From the NCBI GenBank assembly GCA_903921835.1, contig CAIXRL010000751.1, positions 1-6,384 on the forward strand: a stretch of DNA of 6,384 nt, given 5' to 3'. The notes beneath the pieces were generated by a model. The model made no database searches and was not told the origin of the DNA. It saw nothing but the letters and a program-made list of their open reading frames with translations. The position numbers and the translations under genes are program-made. Positions 1 through 5,587 of this stretch are shown here, piece by piece (positions within the stretch are counted from its first letter, which is position 1; each line of letters begins with the position of its first letter). Source of the DNA: Candidatus Eiseniibacteriota bacterium (GTDB taxonomy: Bacteria; Eisenbacteria; RBG-16-71-46).

Positions 1-1
1 C

Positions 2-3000
2 ATCGGCACGAACGACCTGACCTACACTGTCGTTACCAGCGGCATGCTCACGCTCACTGCCATGGTCCACAACGCCGGCGACACACAGGCAGGCAATGTT
101 CACGTGCGTTTCTACGACGCGAGCACGTCGAGCGGGATCAACTCCAGCACGGCCATAACGCCGGACGCCGTGATCGCGAGCCTCGCGGCGGGCGAAGCCA
201 AGCCGGTCAGCGTCAGCTGGACGACCCCGAATGGTCACCAGCGGTTCTACGCCTTCGCGGACCCCGACCACCAGATCACGGAGAGCACCACAATCAACAA
301 CGGCAACTTCAAGGACCTGGGCGTGTACGGCCGCACCGCGCCGCGGGTGACCGCGGTGACGGCAAGGTACGACGGGCTCTCCGATCCACACGCGTTTGGC
401 CAGTTCCTCACCGGCATTCACGGTGCGATCGACTACTTCTCGGCTACGGTAGCAACGGCCGACAACGACGTGGCGAAGGTGCAGTTCGACTTTGACGGGC
501 ACGTTGTAGAGGACACAAACGGCGACGACGGCTGGAGCGTGCCGTTCGATACGGGAGATCTTGCCACGGGAACCCGCCCGCTGCGGGTTACCGCCTATAA
601 CACGGCCGGTGTGGCCTCAGAGACATGGGAGGGCGTCCTCGTCGTCCGCGGCTGGCCAGCCTGGATGGTTGGGCACCTCGCGCCGGGCAACCTGCCGGTG
701 AGCTTCGACATCGAGGCTGGCTATCTCAACTTCAGCCTCGATGTCTACAACGCGGAGTCACCCGGCAAGTCGTTGATCTCATTCGTGGACGCACTGAACC
801 GCGACATTCTTGTGCTGGGCTCGAAGCGAACAGACATCGAGCTCACGGGTTCAATCCATCTCGCCGTGCCGCTGATGCCCTCGCTTCCCTGGAAGGCGGG
901 CGGGTCGATTGAGCGCAATGAAACGGTGTTCGATCAGACGCTTAACAGCACGAGTTTTGATTTCGAGGTGACGATCTCCCCGGACGGCAATACGGTCCAG
1001 AGCGTGACCTTTGGCCCCCTCGCGGCTCAGGCACAGCTCTTCCACTCTCCTGAGATTGCGACGCCACCTCTGGACATCTCGGGTATCGACGTGGCTCTCG
1101 GGGTGAGCGTGGATGCCTTCTTGAATGCCAGCCTCACGGGCACCTTCGCAGGAGATTTCTCCAGCTACGAGATTGATCTCAATCCACAGGTTGGAGCGGA
1201 CATCAATGCGTCGCTCGAGCTGTCCACGCTACTTGGCTTCACGAAGCTGGAAGTCGTCCTCTCGCCGCGCGTCGCCCTCGGGCTTCAGCTCGCCTACGCG
1301 CATCCGCCGGGGCACATGAGTGTCGGTGGAACCTTCGATGAGGAGATCAACGGGCGCATAACCGGCTCACTGCTCTGGGGGGTCATCAGCCAGACCTTCT
1401 ACAGCTGGAAATGGGGGCCCTGGCACCAGGACTATCCGCGCCAGCCCGCGCTCTCCACGCTGGCTTCGGCAGCGCTGCCATCGGATTCAGTCAACGTGCC
1501 GCGCGTGTTTCCCTTCCCGGCGGCCGCTGCGGCCGCGGACGGGCAGCTTGGCGTTGTCTGGGTCTCGGACATCGGAACCGAGCCGGGACGACCCAATCCC
1601 GAGATCTACGCCGCGGTGCGCGACACGTCCGGGGCATGGGGCGCGGCGGAGCGCATCACGAGTAACGATCGCTTCGAATCGACGCCGGCATTGACCTGGA
1701 TGGATGACGGCCGCGCATTGGCGGTGTGGGTACAGAACTCGCTGCTCGAGTCTGAAGCGGCGTCCGTGACCAGCCTGAGCGCCATCCTCGACCGGCAGGA
1801 TCTCTGGTGCTCGGTGCGATCAGCGGCTGGCTGGAGTGCCCCACTTCCGACAATGGCGGACAGCACGCCGCCCTACCGCGCGGATGGTCTTCCGGTGCTG
1901 GCGCGTTGCGGGCAGGGCGCCATGCTGGTGTGGACCAGGTCGGTGGGCGACAGCGCGCTGGCCCCGGGTGCGAGCGAGATCTATGCGGCTCGGTACGATG
2001 GAGCTGCTTGGTCCCCGCCGGCCCGGCTGACCAACGATCTCGCCAACGACGCGGGGCCGGCGGTCTGCTCCTCTGGTAGGGATTCGGTGACGACGGCGTG
2101 GGTACGCGAGGATCCTGCTGGCTCGGGGGTCCGCTCCATTGCGTGGGCGGCCTGGAATGGAAGCGTGTGGGGCCCGCGGCACGCGCTGCGTTCGTCACCG
2201 GGGGGCAAGCAGTCGATCTCGCTCGCGCCAGCGCCAGACGGTCGGTTGCTCGCCTCATGGGTCGAGAGCAGCGTGCAGGCGGATTCGACACTTCGCTATC
2301 ACCTGTTCGCCGCGACCAAGCAGCCAGCCGACACCACGTGGGGCGCCCCGACGGAGGTTTTCGCCGATGCGCATTTTGTCGAATCACCCATTGCCCGGGT
2401 GGATCGTCGCGGCATCGCCGCCTTGGTCTGGCGCGGATACACGCAGGCCACGGGTGACCTTATGGTCTCCCTCAACGATCTGACCCTGGCCGGGGCGCCG
2501 TGGAGTGCGCCCCGCGCCATCACCTCGGACACGCTGACGGACTGGATGGCGACGGCCGCGATTGACGGCCAGAACAACCTTCACGTGATCGACCTCAAGA
2601 CAGACCTGGCAGTGAGTGGCGGCGCAGCGCCGGCCGGGAACTTTCTGCGCGGGCTCTCGATCGCCTCGCGCGGCATCACGCGGGACCTCGGCGTGAATGA
2701 GCAGCTCAATTTCGGCTTCCGGCCGCTGTCCTCTGACCTTCGCTTGTTGGCGGGCTCAGTTGCGATAAGCAAGGCCGCCCCGGCGGTGGGCGACACGATC
2801 ACGGTCACGGCGCGTGTGGACAACATCGGGGACGTGCGTTCGGCGATAACCGCGGTGGGCTTCTACGACGGCCCCCCCGATTCGGGTGGGGTGCCGCTGC
2901 CGGGCGGGCGGGCGGCGCTGGCACCAGTGGCACCGGATTCCTCGCTCGCAGTGGGTGTCCAATGGATCGTCACCGCGGGGCCGCACCGGCTCTGCGCCGT

Positions 3001-4351
3001 GGCAGATCCGGACAATTTGGTGCCGGAACAGACCAAGTCAAACAATCGCGCCTACGCTTCGATCGGCATTTTCCCCGACCTCGTCGTGGATAGCCTGGGC
3101 GTGGCGAATGACGATCCAGTCCCCGGGGCCGCTGACAGCGTGACGGCATTCGTGCGCAACGCAGGTGGGTCATCGGCTGACGGCATTGCCGTGCGGCTCC
3201 TCCGCGGCGCCGGTGTGCTGCGAACCGTCGCGGGGCTCACGCTTCACCCTGGGCAGAGCGTGGCGATCACGCTGCCCTTCGCGGCCGTCGTGGGCGTGGA
3301 CACGCTTGCGGTTGTCGCGGATCCCGACTCGGCGATTGGCGACGCCAATCGGAGCAACAACCGCGCAGCGGTCGTGCTGCGCGTGCTTCCCGACCTTGCG
3401 CTGTCTCCGGACTCGGTCTCTTACTCCGCGCCGGACACGACGCTTTCGGCGTCCGTCGCCAATCTCGGCGGCGTGAGGAGCGGGGCATTCGCGGTGGTGT
3501 TCTACGGGGGCAATCCGCTCATCGGCGGCGTGCCGATCGACAGCGTGCGCGTGGATAGCCTCGCGGCGTTCGCGTCGCGGCGGGTGTCGGTGCCGTGGCG
3601 GGCAGGCCTCGGCATGACGACTGTCTACGTCGTCGCCGATCCGACCGGCACTCTCACGGAGCGGGCGCGCGGCAACAACGAGACGTACGGCGATGTGGTC
3701 CAAGGAGCCCTGCCGGACCTGATCGCCATTCAGGGCTCGATCGACGTGCAGATTGTCTCGGGTCCGAGCTTCACGTTGAGCGCGAAGGTCGCAAACACGG
3801 GTGCGGCGCACGCGCTGGCCGTGGGCGTGGAGTTCTTCCGAGGCAACCCGGACTCAGGCGGCGTGCTGATCGCAGACCGGCTCCTTACCACCCTTGCTAT
3901 GAGGGAGACGGTCGTGGTGAGCGTGCCGTGGACGAGCCCCGACTCGGTGACAAATCCCGTCTATGTGGTTGTGGATCGTGCTGGCGCGATCGAGGAGCTG
4001 CGTCGGGACAACAACCGCGCCTCGCGCGTCTTTGGTGCGGTGGTGGACGTGCCGCTCCGGCCAGTGCTGCCGGCGCAGCTCGCCCTGCATCCGGCGCGGC
4101 CGAATCCCTTCACGGGCCAGACGGCTCTCCATTTTGATCTGCCGGCGGGTGGCCGCGTAAGCCTCGACATCTACGATGTCGCGGGGCGACACGTGAGGTC
4201 TCTCGCGTCTGGCACCTGGCCGCCCGGCTTCCATGTCGTCCAGTGGAATGGCGCGTCAAGCGACGGCCGGCCTCTGGCTGCCGGTGTCTACTTCACGAGA
4301 CTCGTGGCCCCGGGCGGAACGCTCCAGCGGCGCGTCGTGATGCTCCGATAA
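2..4351 (+). CDS. Large secreted multidomain protein: CARDB / Ig-like / beta-propeller / 4x CARDB / C-terminal sorting domain (5' partial)
   Basis: The frame is open from base 2, so the start is upstream. The Met at 44 lies inside a CARDB domain and is not the start. There are 1449 visible residues (codon 1 at base 2), ending in TAA. Domains seen: CARDB, about 1-110; Ig-like, about 111-215; a beta-rich region I cannot assign, about 216-491; a propeller-like region, about 492-908, with six W-[GS]-x-[AP] motifs at Trp 546, 611, 670, 723, 780 and 834; four CARDB domains starting near 909, 1024, 1129 and 1237; and a C-terminal domain, 1360-1449. The C-terminal domain has the features NPF, IYDVAGRHVR, W(N)G and GVYFTRL of FlgD-Ig / type IX-style sorting domains. 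CARDB domains are Ig-like adhesion modules of exported proteins, so a surface or secreted role is inferred. The substrate is unknown, and no catalytic motif was recognised. Domain families are clear; the exact export route is not. Confidence 0.93.
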   Translation: MGTNDLTYTVVTSGMLTLTAMVHNAGDTQAGNVHVRFYDASTSSGINSSTAITPDAVIASLAAGEAKPVSVSWTTPNGHQRFYAFADPDHQITESTTINNGNFKDLGVYGRTAPRVTAVTARYDGLSDPHAFGQFLTGIHGAIDYFSATVATADNDVAKVQFDFDGHVVEDTNGDDGWSVPFDTGDLATGTRPLRVTAYNTAGVASETWEGVLVVRGWPAWMVGHLAPGNLPVSFDIEAGYLNFSLDVYNAESPGKSLISFVDALNRDILVLGSKRTDIELTGSIHLAVPLMPSLPWKAGGSIERNETVFDQTLNSTSFDFEVTISPDGNTVQSVTFGPLAAQAQLFHSPEIATPPLDISGIDVALGVSVDAFLNASLTGTFAGDFSSYEIDLNPQVGADINASLELSTLLGFTKLEVVLSPRVALGLQLAYAHPPGHMSVGGTFDEEINGRITGSLLWGVISQTFYSWKWGPWHQDYPRQPALSTLASAALPSDSVNVPRVFPFPAAAAAADGQLGVVWVSDIGTEPGRPNPEIYAAVRDTSGAWGAAERITSNDRFESTPALTWMDDGRALAVWVQNSLLESEAASVTSLSAILDRQDLWCSVRSAAGWSAPLPTMADSTPPYRADGLPVLARCGQGAMLVWTRSVGDSALAPGASEIYAARYDGAAWSPPARLTNDLANDAGPAVCSSGRDSVTTAWVREDPAGSGVRSIAWAAWNGSVWGPRHALRSSPGGKQSISLAPAPDGRLLASWVESSVQADSTLRYHLFAATKQPADTTWGAPTEVFADAHFVESPIARVDRRGIAALVWRGYTQATGDLMVSLNDLTLAGAPWSAPRAITSDTLTDWMATAAIDGQNNLHVIDLKTDLAVSGGAAPAGNFLRGLSIASRGITRDLGVNEQLNFGFRPLSSDLRLLAGSVAISKAAPAVGDTITVTARVDNIGDVRSAITAVGFYDGPPDSGGVPLPGGRAALAPVAPDSSLAVGVQWIVTAGPHRLCAVADPDNLVPEQTKSNNRAYASIGIFPDLVVDSLGVANDDPVPGAADSVTAFVRNAGGSSADGIAVRLLRGAGVLRTVAGLTLHPGQSVAITLPFAAVVGVDTLAVVADPDSAIGDANRSNNRAAVVLRVLPDLALSPDSVSYSAPDTTLSASVANLGGVRSGAFAVVFYGGNPLIGGVPIDSVRVDSLAAFASRRVSVPWRAGLGMTTVYVVADPTGTLTERARGNNETYGDVVQGALPDLIAIQGSIDVQIVSGPSFTLSAKVANTGAAHALAVGVEFFRGNPDSGGVLIADRLLTTLAMRETVVVSVPWTSPDSVTNPVYVVVDRAGAIEELRRDNNRASRVFGAVVDVPLRPVLPAQLALHPARPNPFTGQTALHFDLPAGGRVSLDIYDVAGRHVRSLASGTWPPGFHVVQWNGASSDGRPLAAGVYFTRLVAPGGTLQRRVVMLR
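1475..2725 (+). repeat. Six degenerate beta-propeller-like repeats within the large secreted protein
   Basis: This protein-level repeat lies inside the first gene. Each unit has a W-[GS]-x-[AP] motif (GAWGAAERIT, GWSAPLPT, AWSPPARLT, VWGPRHAL, TWGAPTEV, PWSAPRAIT), with Trp codons at 1637, 1832, 2009, 2168, 2339 and 2501. Spacing is 53-65 residues. Most units are followed by a hydrophobic strand ending in Trp, such as LAVWVQ, MLVWTR, TTAWVRE, LLASWVES or ALVWRG. A similar strand (LGVVWVSD) precedes the first motif, which fits a propeller closed by its N-terminal strand. The pattern resembles sialidase/BNR-type propellers, but no canonical Asp-box (SxDxGxTW) was seen. A six-bladed fold is inferred from spacing. 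Confidence 0.65.
2726..4078 (+). repeat. Four tandem CARDB domains (protein-level repeats)
   Basis: Four domains of about 105-123 residues follow one another, with starts near 2726, 3071, 3386 and 3710. Three of them open with PDL (FPDLVV, LPDLAL, LPDLIA) and the first with SDLRL. Each contains a 'xVxNxG' strand (VDNIGD, VRNAGG, VANLGG, VANTGA). Each closes with a V-[AV]-D-[PR] strand followed by an NN pair (VADPD...SNNRA, VADPD...SNNRA, VADPT...GNNET, VVDRA...DNNRA). The fifth, N-terminal copy at the window start has the same signature (FADPD...INNGN). This is the hallmark of the CARDB family, an Ig-like cell-adhesion-related module found in bacterial surface proteins. The copies are diverged in sequence, so this is an old array. 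Confidence 0.88.
4079..4348 (+). other. C-terminal FlgD-Ig / type IX-like sorting domain of the large secreted protein
   Basis: The last 90 residues begin LALHPARPNPF and contain SLDIYDVAGRHVRSL, then a W-N-G, then GRPLAAGVYFTRL, and end RRVVMLR. This order (NPF at the start, 'xIYDxxGRxVRxL', 'xWxGxxxxGxxxxxGxYxxxL', basic end) is typical of C-terminal domains annotated as T9SS type A sorting or FlgD Ig-like. In Bacteroidota these domains direct outer-membrane export and attachment. In other phyla the same fold is widespread and its export machine is less certain. No secretion genes are visible in this window. Confidence 0.8.
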
Positions 4352-4557
4352 GCCTGCCACGACGCCTCGCGGAAGGACCCTTATTGCGGGCGGCGCACCC
4401 GCTCCGCGCGCGGCCAGCCCGAGCAAGATCACAGCGGCCAAGCGCCCAGCCTACGTCGCGGCTCCTGCCGACTCCCGGTTAACTTCGCAGTTTGAATCTA
4501 GCAGTCGTCGCGGGGGAACGGCGCGGCGAAACAGGAAGGAAGGGAGGGGGAGCGGGC
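4352..4557. other. Intergenic gap between the large secreted protein and the methyltransferase remnant
   Basis: I see no convincing gene here. No good intrinsic terminator follows the TAA at 4349. The best local inverted repeat is a 5-bp GCGGG/CCCGC stem near 4387-4403, with no T run behind it. The two genes converge on this gap, since the methyltransferase remnant is on the opposite strand. The right end holds a 20-nt uninterrupted purine run (4533-4552, GGA and GGG blocks). That run could fold as a G-quadruplex on the + strand, but I cannot test this here. Confidence 0.5.
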
Positions 4558-4833
4558 TCAGGTCCGCTCCCGAATGCTCGTGATTCGACGCTCTGCCATC
4601 GCCAGGTAGCGCGGATCTCGCTTGATGCCGAGGTACGCGCGCCCGAGCTGGCGCGCGACTACCGCGGTCGTGCCGCTGCCCAGGAAGGGGTCGAGCAGGA
4701 GGTCGCCCGGATTACTCAACGCGCGAATGAGCGGGGCGAGCATGGCCGGCCGCTTCTCGGTCGGGTGCTCCGACGCTTCGGCTCGTGGGGAGCAGGAGTA
4801 CGCCCTTCTTGCTCCGCCGCCTCGATGGTGGAG
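4558..4833 (-). pseudogene. C-terminal remnant of a beta-class DNA methyltransferase (N6-adenine / N4-cytosine type)
   Basis: The - strand frame from just inside the TAG at 4834-4836 to the TGA at 4558-4560 contains EHPTEK (about 4757-4770) and the SAM-binding motif I DPFLGSGTT (4666-4692). It then reads AYLGIKRDPRYLAMAERRI. This order (HPTxKP, motif I, motif II) is the C-terminal end of the N6_N4 methyltransferase family, which modifies DNA bases in restriction-modification systems and phages. About 91 codons remain; family members are usually 250-400 residues. The catalytic DPPY/DPPF-bearing half is missing, and an in-frame stop lies just upstream. No ATG/GTG/TTG start precedes HPTEK in this frame; the ATG at 4743 falls inside the conserved region. 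Motif II, normally GIE, reads GIK (codon 4621-4623); that Glu binds the SAM ribose, so this supports loss of function. The identity is clear; non-function is inferred. Confidence 0.85.
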
Positions 4834-4836
4834 CTA

Positions 4837-5010
4837 CCTGAGCTGAGCGGCCTCGGGTTCGCCGACGAGCCATCATTACGGACCGAGAAGGACTGAGGAA
4901 TGGATCCGAATGTGCGGTCGAAGCGATCTCCCGCGAGAGGGCAGGATCTCGAAAATCGCTGAGCCCACTGTCGCCACGAAATCGGTGAAGTCCGCCAGCA
5001 GCACGCAAAT
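4837..5010. other. Non-coding or degraded stretch upstream of the methyltransferase remnant
   Basis: If the methyltransferase were whole, its N-terminal half would lie here on the - strand. I looked in all three - frames and found no DPPY/DPPF catalytic motif and no other recognisable methyltransferase sequence. Stops break the frame of the remnant. The one - strand stretch that looks mildly protein-like runs from a GTG at 5004 to a TAA at 4876 (42 codons, beginning VLLADFTDF). It has no ribosome binding site and no family I recognise. The stretch is best read as unrelated or decayed DNA joined to the remnant. Confidence 0.45.
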
Positions 5011-5054
5011 AGCTTCGGCCCCAGCGAGTTATAGACGCTGGGGCCGATGCTTTT
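5011..5054 (+). terminator. Strong GC-rich hairpin followed by TTTT, terminator-like
   Basis: The arms CGGCCCCAGCG (5016-5026) and CGCTGGGGCCG (5036-5046) pair perfectly over 11 bp around a 9-nt loop. One more T-A pair, one T-T mismatch and three further pairs extend the stem to 5011-5051. On the + strand the stem runs directly into T at 5051-5054, as in an intrinsic terminator. The T run is short. No intact + strand gene ends nearby; the large secreted gene stops 660 bp upstream. It could therefore be the orphan terminator of a deleted gene, or a structured recombination or repeat element. Confidence 0.5.
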
Positions 5055-5056
5055 CA

Positions 5057-5096
5057 GTGGACCCGAGTGGACTCGAATGGACGCAGATGGACATTG
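5057..5096 (+). repeat. Four tandem 10-bp direct repeats (consensus RTGGACNCGA)
   Basis: Four consecutive decamers are present: GTGGACCCGA (5057), GTGGACTCGA (5067), ATGGACGCAG (5077) and ATGGACATTG (5087). The TGGAC core is invariant, and the last three or four bases decay from left to right. The period of 10 bp is close to one helical turn, so TGGAC cores would face the same side of the DNA. The array starts three bases after the hairpin's T run. Its function is unknown: a protein-binding array, a recombination arm or a random microsatellite are all possible. Confidence 0.7.
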
Positions 5097-5099
5097 AAG

Positions 5100-5117
5100 G
5101 GGTCACAAAAGGGTCAC
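5100..5117 (+). repeat. Pair of GGGTCAC direct repeats
   Basis: GGGTCAC occurs at 5100-5106 and again at 5111-5117, separated by AAAA. The 11-bp centre spacing puts both on one face of the helix. It follows closely on the 10-bp TGGAC array and the hairpin, so the three elements may form one site. Alone, a 7-bp pair is weak evidence. Confidence 0.45.
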
Positions 5118-5424
5118 GTCGAATCGGAGAGGCTCGCACCCGCCAGAGCCCCAGCACCCGACCCAGAGCCCTGTCCGCCGTCGCGGCGGCGTCGGGCCCA
5201 CAATCAGGGAGAGGAGTGCGCCCACGAAGGCCAGCGAGCGGATGCCTGGCCGCAATGAACGTCCTCGGGCCCTAGGTCATCCGGCGAGTGCCGCAGCGGG
5301 CGGCAAGGCTCAAGCACGCGGCCGAGTCAACCAGCACGGCCTACACCGCGCGGGAATGACGCGGAGAGGACGAAACGAACGGCTGTCCATTGCAAGGGGC
5401 ATCAGGGCGTCGTGACCGCTCGGG
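5118..5424. other. Long gap without a recognisable gene
   Basis: I see no gene here. The open frames on both strands are low-complexity, rich in Arg, Pro, Ser and Ala, as expected by chance in GC-rich DNA. None has a good ribosome binding site or a familiar motif. The only small structure noted is a 5-bp CCGCC/GGCGG stem at 5175-5189, without a T run. The stretch probably holds the distal upstream region of the FG-GAP gene. Confidence 0.5.
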
Positions 5425-5433
5425 TGCTAGGAT
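5425..5433 (+). promoter_or_regulatory. Possible extended -10 promoter element for the FG-GAP gene
   Basis: TGCTAGGAT matches the extended -10 form TGN-TAnnnT, with four of six bases of TATAAT. No good -35 box lies 16-18 bp upstream. If used, transcription would begin near 5440 and leave a leader of about 150 nt before the ATG at 5588. The GGTGC/GCACC inverted repeat overlapping it (5423-5427 and 5434-5438) could be an operator or coincidence. The sigma factor preferences of this organism are unknown, so this is weak. Confidence 0.25.
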
Positions 5434-5494
5434 GCACCTTGCTGATTCTCGAAGGGCAGTAGTTTCGGATGGGCTCCCCAGACGGTCAAAGGGG

Positions 5495-5515
5495 AGTTGA
5501 GAACAGTTTCAACTG
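5495..5515 (+). promoter_or_regulatory. Nested inverted repeats in the leader of the FG-GAP gene
   Basis: AGTTGA (5495-5500) pairs with TCAACT (5509-5514). CAGTT (5504-5508) pairs with AACTG (5511-5515). The two stems share the right arm and cannot form together. They sit about 75-90 nt before the start codon. They may be a small regulator site or an alternative leader hairpin, but both are short and could be chance. Confidence 0.25.
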
Positions 5516-5575
5516 CGCAGAATTGTCGCGCGTTCCTACGGCTCTATCTCTCGCTCTCGGCGTCTTCTCCACGGA

Positions 5576-5581
5576 AGGAGG
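5576..5581 (+). promoter_or_regulatory. Strong Shine-Dalgarno AGGAGG deciding the ATG at 5588
   Basis: AGGAGG lies 6 nt before the ATG at 5588. A second ATG at 5583 is only 1 nt from the motif and its frame stops after ten codons. The spacing and the signal peptide that follows both fix 5588 as the start. Confidence 0.85.
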
Positions 5582-5587
5582 AATGCG

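Noticed and set aside
44..46. ATG at 44 as the start of the large gene
   Set aside because: The frame is open back to base 2, no ribosome binding site precedes it, and it falls within a CARDB strand. The gene starts upstream of the window.
1656..2387. 243-codon open frame on the - strand inside the large secreted gene
   Set aside because: It is rich in Arg, Pro and Ser with no motif. It lies opposite a clear propeller-coding frame, as expected by chance in GC-rich DNA.
3170..3811. 213-codon open frame on the - strand opposite the CARDB array
   Set aside because: Its composition is dominated by Arg, His and Asp from antisense codons, and the + strand frame encodes clear CARDB domains.
4876..5004. 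42-codon - strand frame from GTG, beginning VLLADFTDF
   Set aside because: It looks mildly protein-like but has no ribosome binding site or known family, and its frame does not join the methyltransferase remnant.
4712..5008. 98-codon - strand frame overlapping the methyltransferase remnant
   Set aside because: It is out of frame with the HPTEK and DPFLGSGTT motifs and has no domain of its own. It was considered as a frameshifted N-terminal half, but no catalytic motif was found.
5011..5054. Integron attC site or tRNA-like structure
   Set aside because: The loop sequence GTTATAG does not match the GTTRRRY core site. No cloverleaf, anticodon arm or T-arm can be drawn.
4910..5275. 121-codon + strand open frame across the hairpin and short repeats
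   Set aside because: It has no Shine-Dalgarno or recognisable domain, and it runs through a perfect hairpin and a 10-bp array not in codon register.
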